In this document: in pieces, positions 41,389 to 49,018 of the stretch | How positions within the stretch are numbered: the first letter of the stretch is position 1 | How the letters are laid out: each line of letters starts with the position of its first letter | Origin: Pseudomonas monsensis | GTDB taxonomy: Bacteria > Pseudomonadota > Gammaproteobacteria > Pseudomonadales > Pseudomonadaceae | Assembly (NCBI RefSeq): GCF_014268495.2 | Contig: NZ_CP077087.1 | Location: 2,111,501 to 2,175,500, forward strand | DNA: 64,000 nt | Direction: 5' to 3' | The notes under the pieces: model-generated | What the model was told of the DNA's origin: nothing | The model's database searches: none | Seen by the model: the letters and a program-made list of their open reading frames with translations, nothing else | Translations under genes and position numbers: made by a program

Positions 41389-42378
41389 TCAAGCGACTTC
41401 ACACAGGGCTGTCGGATCGATGGAAAGCGCCAGGCGCTGACCGTCGGGGTGCAGATCCGCCGCCGAGCGGTTGAGCACGTCCACCACCAGTTCCACGCCG
41501 CGCGCCTCGACCCGGTAGCGGATGACGTTGCCGAGCAGGCTGTGGCTGCGGATCTGCGCATCCAGTTCGCCGTTGAGGCTCAATTCGATGGCTTCCGGGC
41601 GAATCGCGATGCGGTGGTTGATCGGCCGTTGCAGCAGTTTCGAGGCACTGTCGGCGTCGAGCAGGTTGTAGTTGCCGATGAAGCCGGCGGCGAACAGATC
41701 GACCGGCGCGGTGTACAGGGTTTCGGCGTCGCCGCTCTGGACGATTTTCCCTTGGTTCATCAGGAAAATCCGGTCAGACATGGTCAGCGCTTCTTCCTGA
41801 TCGTGGGTGACGAAGATTGTGGTCAGGCCGAGTTCGCGCTGGATCTGGCGGATCTGTTCACGCAGGTGTTTACGAATTCGTGCATCAAGGGCCGACAGCG
41901 GCTCATCCAGCAGCAGTAAACGCGGGCGGGTCACCAGCGAACGGGCGAGGGCGACACGTTGGCACTGACCGCCGGAGAGCTGGTGCGGATAGCGGCTGGC
42001 GAAGTCGTGCAGTTCAACCAGTCTCAACACTTCGGCAACGCGTTTATGGCTGTCGTCGGCATTGACCTTCTGCATGCGCAGACCGAAGGCAACGTTCTGC
42101 TCGACGGTCATGTTGGGGAATAGCGCGTAGCTCTGGAACACCATGCCGATCCCGCGTTTTTGCGGGCTCAGTGGCACGATGTCGACGTTATCAAGGAGGA
42201 TCTTGCCGCCATCCACCGACGTCAGGCCGGCAATGCAGCGCAGCAGCGTGGACTTGCCGCAACCCGACGGGCCGAGCAGGGTGACGAATTCGCCCTTGTT
42301 GATTTCGCAATTGATGTCGCTGAACACCGTGGTGCCCGCGTAGTTTTTCTTCAGGTTCTGGACGCTGACATAGCTCAT
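41389..42378 (-). CDS. ABC importer ATP-binding subunit (Fe3+/phosphonate/spermidine type)
   Basis: A 329-residue ATPase: Walker A LGPSGCGKST near residue 36, signature LSGGQCQRVALARSL, Walker B LLLLDEPLSALD and H-loop FVTHDQEEA. A C-terminal TOBE domain is present (SASKLLQRPINHRIAIRPE onward). This domain order is that of PotA/FbpC/PhnT-like ATPases energising uptake of solutes such as polyamines, iron or 2-aminoethylphosphonate. ATG overlaps the stop of the permease gene by 4 bp. Cytoplasmic face of the inner membrane. Confidence 0.93.
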   Translation of the reverse strand: MSYVSVQNLKKNYAGTTVFSDINCEINKGEFVTLLGPSGCGKSTLLRCIAGLTSVDGGKILLDNVDIVPLSPQKRGIGMVFQSYALFPNMTVEQNVAFGLRMQKVNADDSHKRVAEVLRLVELHDFASRYPHQLSGGQCQRVALARSLVTRPRLLLLDEPLSALDARIRKHLREQIRQIQRELGLTTIFVTHDQEEALTMSDRIFLMNQGKIVQSGDAETLYTAPVDLFAAGFIGNYNLLDADSASKLLQRPINHRIAIRPEAIELSLNGELDAQIRSHSLLGNVIRYRVEARGVELVVDVLNRSAADLHPDGQRLALSIDPTALCEVA

Positions 42379-43175
42379 TCGCTTTTGTCCTTGTTCAAGA
42401 TGTTGGCGATCCAGGTCAGGACCAGCACGAAAAAGAAATACGAGATCACCAGCGCACTGGTGAAGTGACCGCTGCTGTTGCGCATGTTGTTGAGGTACAC
42501 CTGCAGGGTTTCGTAGCGTGTGCCGACGAGGATGTTGGCGAACACGAATTCACCGAACAGGAACGAGAACGACAACAGCAACGCGACCATCAGACCTTTG
42601 CGCAGGTTCGGCAGCACCACCAGGAAGGCCGCCTGAAAGGTGCTGGCGCCGAGCAGTTGTGCGGCGTCCATCAGGTCGCGCAGGTTGATCGCCTGCAGGT
42701 TGTTGGTGATCGCGCGGTACATGAACGGCAGCGCCACGGTGAAGTAGCAACCGATCAGGATCCATGGCGTGCCGACCATCGCCAGCGGTCCGGAACCGTA
42801 GAGCTGCAACAGCCCCACCGACGACACCACCGGCGGCACTGCGAAGGGCAGCAGGATCAGGATGTTCATCAGCGCATCGAGTTTCGGGAAGTGGTAATGC
42901 ACCACGAACAATAGCGGCAGAATCAGCACCACCGACAGCACCAACGCGCCGACGCACACCAGCAACGATTGGCCGAAAGCGTGCAGGAAGCGTGGATCGC
43001 TCCACAACTGCAGGTACCACTTGAAGGTGAAGCCGCTGGGCAGGATGGTCGCCGACCAGCTGCTGGCGATCGAGTAGATCAGCGTGCCTGCCAGCGGCAG
43101 CAACAGGATCGCGAACAGCAGATAAACCACGACGCGGTGGTAGACGCCGGCCGGGCCGGATTCAGCGCGAGACAT
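42375..43175 (-). CDS. ABC importer permease subunit 2
   Basis: A 266-residue inner-membrane protein with six predicted helices. The EAA-like loop around DLMDAAQLLGASTFQAAFLVVLPNLRKGL, which contacts the ATPase, is clear near residues 165-190. Similar to PotC/PhnV-type permeases. It overlaps the upstream permease gene by 14 bp and the ATPase gene by 4 bp, indicating one translationally coupled operon. Confidence 0.92.
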   Translation of the reverse strand: MSRAESGPAGVYHRVVVYLLFAILLLPLAGTLIYSIASSWSATILPSGFTFKWYLQLWSDPRFLHAFGQSLLVCVGALVLSVVLILPLLFVVHYHFPKLDALMNILILLPFAVPPVVSSVGLLQLYGSGPLAMVGTPWILIGCYFTVALPFMYRAITNNLQAINLRDLMDAAQLLGASTFQAAFLVVLPNLRKGLMVALLLSFSFLFGEFVFANILVGTRYETLQVYLNNMRNSSGHFTSALVISYFFFVLVLTWIANILNKDKSE

Positions 43176-44007
43176 GGTAGCTCCTCTTCAACAGCAGTTG
43201 ATGCACGACGGTGACGATGGTCATCAGCGCTACCAGCACCACGGCCAGCGCGCTGGCCAGGTTCGGGTCCAGCGAAATGTCGCCGGAGACCATCGCCGCG
43301 ATGCGGATCGGCAGCACGTTGAAGTTGCCGGTGGTCAACGCGTACACCGTGGCGTAGGCGCCGAGGGCGTTGGCCAGCAGGATCACGAAGGTGCCGAGCA
43401 GGGCCGGGGTCAGTACCGGCAAGCCGATGTGGCGCCAGAACTGCCAGCCGTTGGCGCCGAGCAGCGCGGCGGATTCGCGCCAGTCTTCACGCAGGGCGTC
43501 GAAGGCCGGGTAGAGCAGCAGCACGCCGAGCGGGATCTGGAAATAGGTGTAGAGGATGATCAGGCCGGTTTTCGAGTACAGGTTGAAATCCTCGATGATT
43601 CCGGCCTGCTTGAGCATGAGGGTGATGCTGCCGTTGAACCCGAGCAGAATGATGAACGCAAAGGCCAGGGGCACGCCGGCGAAGTTGCTGGTCATGTTGG
43701 CGAAGGCATTCACGAAGTTGCGCAGTTTCGAATCGACCCGGCGCAGGGAATACGCACCGAGCACGGCGATGATGATGCCGAACACGCTCGACCAGAAGCT
43801 GATCTCGAGGCTGTACTGGATCGCCTGCAAATAGAACTTCGAGCTGAAGATCTTGCTGAAGTTGGCGAAGCCCCAGCCGAACTCTTCCGACTGCAGGCTG
43901 TTGATCATCACCCAGACCAGCGGGGCGATTTCGAACACGATAAAGAACAGGGCGAAGGGCACCAGGCACAGGGCCGCGAGCCATTTGCCGCGAGTCATGG
44001 CATTCAC
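43162..44007 (-). CDS. ABC importer permease subunit 1
   Basis: A 281-residue membrane protein. I place the start at GTG 44007, because it overlaps the upstream TGA as GTGA and has GGGAG about 8 bp before; ATG at 43998 is the alternative three codons in. Six helices are expected; the EAA-like loop is LREDWRESAALLGANGWQFWRHIGLPVL. Similar to PotB/PhnU-type permeases. Works with the second permease and the ATPase. Confidence 0.9.
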   Translation of the reverse strand: MNAMTRGKWLAALCLVPFALFFIVFEIAPLVWVMINSLQSEEFGWGFANFSKIFSSKFYLQAIQYSLEISFWSSVFGIIIAVLGAYSLRRVDSKLRNFVNAFANMTSNFAGVPLAFAFIILLGFNGSITLMLKQAGIIEDFNLYSKTGLIILYTYFQIPLGVLLLYPAFDALREDWRESAALLGANGWQFWRHIGLPVLTPALLGTFVILLANALGAYATVYALTTGNFNVLPIRIAAMVSGDISLDPNLASALAVVLVALMTIVTVVHQLLLKRSYHVSR

Positions 44008-44810
44008 TTGAGCAGCTCCCGGCACACAGGTTTGTCGTGGGGCACGCCGAGCAGTTCGCAGACCGTGCCGCAAATGTCGATCTGTTTCGGTGCGGCGTCA
44101 GTGTTGAGGCTGAAGGCGTTACCAAGGACGAACAGCGGCACTTGGCGTTCTTCCGGCAGCAGGCCGTTGTGCGAGCGGTCGTTGTTCATGCCGTGGTCGG
44201 CAGTCACCAGCACTTGATAGCCGGCATCGAGCCAGCCTTGCAGGTAGTCGGCCAGGATGATGTCGGCGAAGCGGGCGCTGTTGCGGTATTGCGGGGTGTC
44301 GAGGCCGTGCTTGTGGCCGGCATCGTCGATGTTCATCGGGTGGATCAGCAGGAAGTTCGGCGCATGGCGCAGGCGCAGGTTTTCCGCGTCGGCGAACAGG
44401 TGTGAATCCGGATAGTGGTCATTCCAGTAGAAATGTCCGTGCTGGATCGGCAGCGCCGGATCGTCGGTGTGACGGTCGCGGGCGGCCACGAATGGCGAGC
44501 GGTTGTACAGCTCGCTGACCCAGTGATAGGCCGCAGCGGCGGTCTTCAGGCCGGCGTCGCGGGCGTAGTGGTAGATGCTGCGCTGGTTGGACAGGCGCGA
44601 GACATCGTTGTGGACAATACCGCTGTCGATTGGCGGTACGCCGGTGAGGATGCATTCGTAAAGCGGTCGGGACAGGGCCGGCAGCTCGCACTCCAACTGG
44701 TAGAGCGCGGCGCGTCCTGCGCCAACATAAGCCTGCAGATGCCCCATGGCGTGACGTGCGACCTCGTAGTTGAGGCCGTCGAGCACGACAAGGATGACGT
44801 TGTGTTTCAT
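44004..44810 (-). CDS. Alkaline phosphatase superfamily hydrolase (type I phosphodiesterase-like)
   Basis: A 268-residue protein without a signal peptide, therefore cytoplasmic. NVILVVLDGLN gives the first metal Asp, LPALSRPLYECILTG the likely Ser/Thr nucleophile region, NIDDAGHKHG the DxxGH metal site and TADHGMNND the DHG site, all hallmarks of the nucleotide pyrophosphatase/phosphodiesterase and phosphonoacetate hydrolase branch. It is encoded between the binding protein and permease genes, so it probably cleaves the imported substrate, which then should be a phosphodiester or phosphonate. Actual substrate unknown. Confidence 0.85.
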   Translation of the reverse strand: MKHNVILVVLDGLNYEVARHAMGHLQAYVGAGRAALYQLECELPALSRPLYECILTGVPPIDSGIVHNDVSRLSNQRSIYHYARDAGLKTAAAAYHWVSELYNRSPFVAARDRHTDDPALPIQHGHFYWNDHYPDSHLFADAENLRLRHAPNFLLIHPMNIDDAGHKHGLDTPQYRNSARFADIILADYLQGWLDAGYQVLVTADHGMNNDRSHNGLLPEERQVPLFVLGNAFSLNTDAAPKQIDICGTVCELLGVPHDKPVCRELLK

Positions 44811-44861
44811 AGGGGCAACAACTCCGCGAAATTCAAATATTCCGGAATCAACTCAATCCCT

Positions 44862-44952
44862 TGTGGGAGCGAGCTTGCTCGCGAAGGCGTCATGTCAGCC
44901 ATCATCAATGCTGAATGAATAACCGCATTCGCGAGCAAGCTCGCTCCCACAG
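44862..44952. repeat. REP doublet
   Basis: TGTGGGAGCGAGCTTGCTCGCGA and the inverted TCGCGAGCAAGCTCGCTCCCACA enclose about 45 bp. Lies inside the ABC operon between hydrolase and binding protein genes, where its hairpin could reduce expression of downstream genes relative to the binding protein. Confidence 0.9.
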
Positions 44953-44986
44953 GAATCTTTGTCGGATCAAACAGTGGGTCAAGCCA

Positions 44987-46054
44987 TCACTTCATCTCGA
45001 CGATGACTTCTTCGTTCCACTTCTGCGGCAGGGCCTTGGAGGTTTTTTCCCACGCGTCGGCGTCCTTGATCGGCGTGACCTTCTTGTACTGCTCGTTCGG
45101 CAGCAGCTTGGCTTTCACGTCTTCCGGCAGTTGCAGGTGCTCGGCGCGGATCGGACGGGCGTTGCCGCGCGCCAGGTTGGTCTGGCCGGCGTCGCTGAAG
45201 ATGTATTCGCGGGTCAGCTTGGCGGCGTTCGGGTTTTTCGCGTACTTGTTGATGATGGTGGTGTAGCCGGAGATCACCGAGCCGTCGGACGGGATCAGCA
45301 CCACGTAGTCATCCGGGTTGGCCATCTTGGCCTTGTAGCTCAGGCCGTTGAAGTCCCAGACCACACCGACTTCGATCTCGCCTTTTTCCATGGTGGCGAT
45401 GGTCGGGTTGGCCATCGACAGGCGACCCTGCTTGGCGATGTCTGCAAACAGCAGCAGGGCCGGCTGGAGGTTCTTCTCGTCGCCGCCGTTGGCCAGGGCC
45501 GCGGCCAGTACACCGTTGGCGGCTTGCGCGGCGGTGCTCACGTCACCGATCGAAACCTTGTATTTGCCGCCCTTGAGGTCAGCCCATTTGGTCGGTACTT
45601 CGGAGCCGTGCAGCAGCTTTTTGTTGACGATGAAGGCGATGGTGCCGGTGTAGGCCAGCGCCCAGTTGCCGTCCTTGTCCTTGGCCCATGCCGGAATCTG
45701 CTCCCAGGTGCTTGGCTTGTACGGTTGCACCACGCCTTGCTTGACCGCGATCGGGCCGAAGGCGGCACCGACGTCGCCGATGTCGGCGGTGGCGTTGTCC
45801 TTTTCAGCGGCGAACTTGGCGATTTCCTGGGCCGAGCTCATGTCGGTGTCGATGTGTTTCAGGCCGTAGGTCTTGGCCAGGTCTTCCCAGGTGCCTTTCC
45901 AGTTGGCCCAGTCATCGGGCATGCCGACGCTGTTGACGGCGCCTTCCGCTTTCGCAGCGGCTTCGAGGGTTTTGAGGTCGGTGTCGGCCGCCATGGCGGC
46001 GGTGCACATTGCAATGGTCGAGCCTAACAGTGTTGCCAGGAAAAGCTGTTTCAT
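44987..46054 (-). CDS. ABC importer periplasmic substrate-binding protein
   Basis: A 355-residue protein with a signal peptide (MKQLFLATLLGSTIAMCTAAMAADT). It has the two-lobe fold of the extracellular solute-binding family 1/6 type, with SVGMPDDWANWKGTW at the start and TADIGDVGAAFGPIAVKQG in the ligand area, as in iron, putrescine and 2-aminoethylphosphonate binders. First gene of the operon, so it is expressed most. A TGGTCTAGGTCA sequence about 47 bp upstream is a probable binding site of the divergent GntR regulator. Confidence 0.92.
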   Translation of the reverse strand: MKQLFLATLLGSTIAMCTAAMAADTDLKTLEAAAKAEGAVNSVGMPDDWANWKGTWEDLAKTYGLKHIDTDMSSAQEIAKFAAEKDNATADIGDVGAAFGPIAVKQGVVQPYKPSTWEQIPAWAKDKDGNWALAYTGTIAFIVNKKLLHGSEVPTKWADLKGGKYKVSIGDVSTAAQAANGVLAAALANGGDEKNLQPALLLFADIAKQGRLSMANPTIATMEKGEIEVGVVWDFNGLSYKAKMANPDDYVVLIPSDGSVISGYTTIINKYAKNPNAAKLTREYIFSDAGQTNLARGNARPIRAEHLQLPEDVKAKLLPNEQYKKVTPIKDADAWEKTSKALPQKWNEEVIVEMK

Positions 46055-46100
46055 TCCGAAGCTCCTTGGTCGTGTTCAACGCTGCGATTGCGGTTTGTGT

Positions 46101-46112
46101 TGGTCTAGGTCA
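46101..46112. promoter_or_regulatory. Probable GntR/HutC-type operator upstream of the binding protein gene
   Basis: TGGTCTAGGTCA is near-palindromic and resembles the TGGTCTAGACCA operators of HutC-subfamily (UTRA) regulators such as DasR/NagR. It lies 47 bp upstream of the start codon. Confidence 0.6.
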
Positions 46113-46378
46113 GCAATACCTGAGCCAATTTAAGGGGGCTGGATGACACTTTGATGTCGGCGGCCCTGCTTCAGGCGTTTTAATTGCGCTTGATCGGTGA
46201 CTGCCCCGTAAGCGTAGACCAGGCTCAAAGGCCCGGCCGGCAAGGGACTTGGCCGATGTATTGCAAGCCGTGAGTACGACCGTTCGGCAGCTTTGTCATC
46301 TTTCGGTCATCTGCACTGCCTAGGCTTTCCACACGCGGAAACGGTTCATTGGCCGCCAGGTTTTGCCCCGAAACAGTG

Positions 46379-46392
46379 CTGGTCTAGTCCAG
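46379..46392. promoter_or_regulatory. Probable autoregulatory operator of the GntR gene
   Basis: CTGGTCTAGTCCAG matches its own complement at 12 of 14 positions and ends 13 bp before the regulator ATG, a position where binding would block its own expression. Confidence 0.65.
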
Positions 46393-46405
46393 ATAGGTAA
46401 CGTTG

Positions 46406-47119
46406 ATGCGCGATGAGGCAACAAAAGCGGTGACAGCCATTGGTCAGGTGTTGCAGGAGCAACTCGACCACGGACTTCTCGCGCCCGGCAGCAAGTTGCC
46501 GGCCGAGCGCAAGCTCAGTGAGTTGTTTGGTACGACGCGGATTACGGTGCGCGAGGCGTTGTTGCAACTGGAGGCGCAAGGGCAGATTTATCGTGAGGAG
46601 CGGCGTGGCTGGTTCGTTTCGCCGCCGCGCCTGGCGTACAACCTGATGCAGCGCAGTCACTTTCACGCGATGGTCAGTGCGCAGGGGCGGGTGCCGTCGA
46701 CCGAGGTGATTTCGGCGCGCCTGCAACCGGCGTCGGCGGCGGTGTGTGAGTGGTTGCAGTTGCCGGCGCTGTCCAGCGTGATTCAGATTTGCCGGTCACG
46801 GCGGATTGACGGGCGGCTGGTGTTGTATGTGGAGCACTATCTGAATCCGCAGTTTTTCCCGGGGATTCTGGGGTTTGATTTGAATCAGTCGATCACCGAG
46901 TTGTATGCGCGGCATTACGATTTGCACTATGGGCGGGTGCGGTTCGAGATTGTGCCGACTTCATTGTCGGTGGATGCAGCGGCGGCGTTGCGTGTTTCTG
47001 TCGGGAGCCCGGGGTTGAGGATTGCTCGGGTCAATTATGATCAGCATGAGCGGTTGATTGATTGTGATCTGGAGTTTTGGCGGCATGATGCGATTCACGT
47101 ATCGGTTGATGTGGTTTGA
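46406..47119 (+). CDS. GntR-family regulator with UTRA domain
   Basis: A 237-residue regulator of the HutC subfamily. Residues 5-70 form the winged helix (LAPGSKLPAERKLSELFGTTRITVREALLQLE), and residues 85-235 the UTRA ligand-binding domain. The ATG at 46406 is used; a TTG stands one codon earlier. It is divergent from the ABC operon and is the probable repressor acting at the TGGTCTAG sites, released by the imported solute or its product. PhnF and other regulators of phosphonate operons are of this type. Confidence 0.9.
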   Translation: MRDEATKAVTAIGQVLQEQLDHGLLAPGSKLPAERKLSELFGTTRITVREALLQLEAQGQIYREERRGWFVSPPRLAYNLMQRSHFHAMVSAQGRVPSTEVISARLQPASAAVCEWLQLPALSSVIQICRSRRIDGRLVLYVEHYLNPQFFPGILGFDLNQSITELYARHYDLHYGRVRFEIVPTSLSVDAAAALRVSVGSPGLRIARVNYDQHERLIDCDLEFWRHDAIHVSVDVV

Positions 47120-47159
47120 TCGTTTTGGGGGCATATCCGTTGCTTCGGGTGTTGCTGAT

Positions 47160-47430
47160 TAGGGTTCCGCCCTTACGGCGGGTCACTTTTTCCAGACGCC
47201 GAAAAAGTAACCAAAAAGGCTTGCTCCTACGTCCGGCCCGCTCGCTAAAGCTCGGGGTTCCTTCGCTCCGGGAACGATCCGGGCGCAGCGCCTACGGTTT
47301 GCTTCGCTGCACCTCCACTCGCTGTGTTTGGCTGCGCCAAACGGTCGCTGCGCTCCCACCCCCCGGATCAATCCCTCCACTCAGCCTTCCGATGTCGCCC
47401 GTGGATCAAGATCAAAAGCGGTACTCGAGC
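47160..47430. repeat. Dispersed long intergenic repeat of fluorescent pseudomonads
   Basis: The block with TCACTTTTTCCAGACGCCGA, AAAGTAACCAAAAAGGCTTG, several inverted GCTCGC/GCGAGC pieces and GCGCTCCCACCCCCCGGATC is a sequence that I recognise as recurring, nearly unchanged, in many intergenic regions of P. fluorescens-group genomes. It has no coding potential. Exact limits are estimated. Confidence 0.65.
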
Positions 47431-47496
47431 TAACGCTCATTGTGTTGAGTGGTGAGAAGCCGAAGCGATACGAATATCTAACGGTGAACTCAATCC

Positions 47497-47600
47497 CTGT
47501 GGGAGCTGGCTTGCCAGCGATGGCGGCCTGACAGCCGACCAATTTCTGGCAGGCTGCACACGGTCCAAATGTGGGAGCGAGCCTGCTCGCGAAAGCGCCC
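47497..47600. repeat. Two REP elements of different type
   Basis: CTGTGGGAGCTGGCTTGCCAGCGATGG and, 45 bp on in the same orientation, TGTGGGAGCGAGCCTGCTCGCGA. Confidence 0.8.
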
Positions 47601-47617
47601 CCACAGTCACCTCAAAC

Positions 47618-48952
47618 CTACTTGCCTGCCCCCGCATTGGCATACAAATAATCCGTCGCCAACGACGCCATCGTCCTCACGCCCACCACCAGCGCCGACT
47701 CATCCACAAAGAACCCCGGATTGTGATTCGGCGCGGCTTTGCTCATGTCCTGATCCCGCGGTGTCACCCCGAGAAACACGAACAGCCCCGGCACTTCCTT
47801 GGCAAAGAACGAGAAGTCTTCCGCGCCCCCCACCAGCGGTGCATTCACCACGTCATCCTTGGCTGCCCATTTCAACGTCGGCAGCATTTTCTCCGTCAGT
47901 GCCGGGTTGTTAATCGTGGGGTCATATTTTTCGATGATGGTCACGTCGGCTTTCGCGCCGCCGCTTTCGGCGATTTTTTCGATGGTCTGGCGCACGTCTG
48001 CGTGCAGTTTCTGGCGGATGCCGTAGTCGTACGAGCGAATGGTGCCGCTCATGTCGACGGATTCGGGAATGATGTTGTAGCGGGTGCCGCCGTTGATGGT
48101 GCCGATGCTCACGACTGACGGATAGGACGAGATGTCGGTGCGGCGGCTGACCACGGTTTGCAGGCCGACGATGGTTTGCGCGCCGACGGTGATCGGGTCG
48201 ATGCCGTCCCAGGGGCGGCCGGCGTGGGTTTGTTTGCCGAGGATTTTGATGCGCAGGTCGTCGGAGCTGGCGAGGGTGGCGCCCGGGCGGTAGGCGATCT
48301 GGCCGGCGGGGACGCCGGCCCAGACGTGCAGGCCGAACACGGCGTCGGGTTTCGGTGATTTCATCACGCCTTCCTCGACCATCATTTTCGCGCCCCAGGT
48401 GTTTTTGCCGTCGGGGATGAAGTCGCTCGGGCCCTCTTCGGCGGGCTGGAAATAGAACACCACGGTGCCGGGCAAGGTGTCGCGCATGCCTGTAAGAATT
48501 TTCGCTGTACTCAGCAGGATCGCAGTGTGGGCGTCGTGGCCGCAGGCGTGCATCACGTCGACTTCTTTGTCCAGATAGGTGCCTTTGGCTTGCGAGGCGA
48601 ACGGCAGGTTGGCGACTTCCTTGACCGGCAGTGCGTCCATATCGGCGCGCAGGGCCACGGTCGGGCCGGGCAGGGCGCCTTTGAGGACGGCGACCACGCC
48701 GGTGCGGGCGACGTTGGTTTTGACTTCCAGGCCCAGCGCCTTGAGCTGTTTGGCGACCAGCTCCGAGGTGCGTTTTTCGCTGTTGCCGAGTTCCGGGTGG
48801 GCGTGGAGGTCGCGGCGGGTTTCCAGCAGTTCCGGTTCAAGGGCCTTGGCCTGCGCGGCTATGTGTTCGCGGCTGCTGTCCAGGGTGGCGGCAGCGGCGT
48901 GGCCGGCGACAAGGCTGAGTAGAAGGGCTTGGGTCAGGCGGGTGAGCTGCAT
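47618..48952 (-). CDS. M20D-family amidohydrolase, exported
   Basis: A 444-residue metallopeptidase with a signal peptide (MQLTRLTQALLLSLVAGHAAAA). The motifs MHACGHDAHTAILL (metal-binding Cys and His), AEEGPSDF (catalytic Glu pair) and GLHVWAGVPAG are those of the hippurate hydrolase/indole-acetyl-amino acid hydrolase group, which cleaves N-acyl amino acids. The signal peptide puts it in the periplasm. The middle dimerisation domain has KTHAGRPWDGIDPI-like sequence. Substrate not certain. It stands alone between repeats and the channel gene. Confidence 0.92.
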   Translation of the reverse strand: MQLTRLTQALLLSLVAGHAAAATLDSSREHIAAQAKALEPELLETRRDLHAHPELGNSEKRTSELVAKQLKALGLEVKTNVARTGVVAVLKGALPGPTVALRADMDALPVKEVANLPFASQAKGTYLDKEVDVMHACGHDAHTAILLSTAKILTGMRDTLPGTVVFYFQPAEEGPSDFIPDGKNTWGAKMMVEEGVMKSPKPDAVFGLHVWAGVPAGQIAYRPGATLASSDDLRIKILGKQTHAGRPWDGIDPITVGAQTIVGLQTVVSRRTDISSYPSVVSIGTINGGTRYNIIPESVDMSGTIRSYDYGIRQKLHADVRQTIEKIAESGGAKADVTIIEKYDPTINNPALTEKMLPTLKWAAKDDVVNAPLVGGAEDFSFFAKEVPGLFVFLGVTPRDQDMSKAAPNHNPGFFVDESALVVGVRTMASLATDYLYANAGAGK

Positions 48953-49018
48953 CGGGTTTCTCCTTGGTTATTGTTGTTCTGGCTTCCATGCCTGTGACCC
49001 GCACCTCGCGCCCAAGTG

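Larger units (their letters stand above)
46055..46405. other. Divergent control region of the ABC operon and its GntR regulator
   Basis: This 351-bp spacer has no gene. It holds TGGTCTAG-type half-palindromes at 46101-46112, 46215-46222 (half site TAGACCAG) and 46379-46392, and presumably the promoters for both directions. No terminator or REP element is seen. Confidence 0.6.
47120..47617. other. Gene-free region filled by repeats
   Basis: The 498 bp after the GntR gene hold a dispersed 270-bp repeat (47160-47430) and two REP elements (47497-47600). A frame of 105 codons crosses the repeat but is not credible as a gene. Confidence 0.6.

Noticed and set aside
47116..47433. 105-codon frame after the GntR gene
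   Set aside because: Runs through a dispersed intergenic repeat; Arg/Pro/Ser-rich nonsense product.
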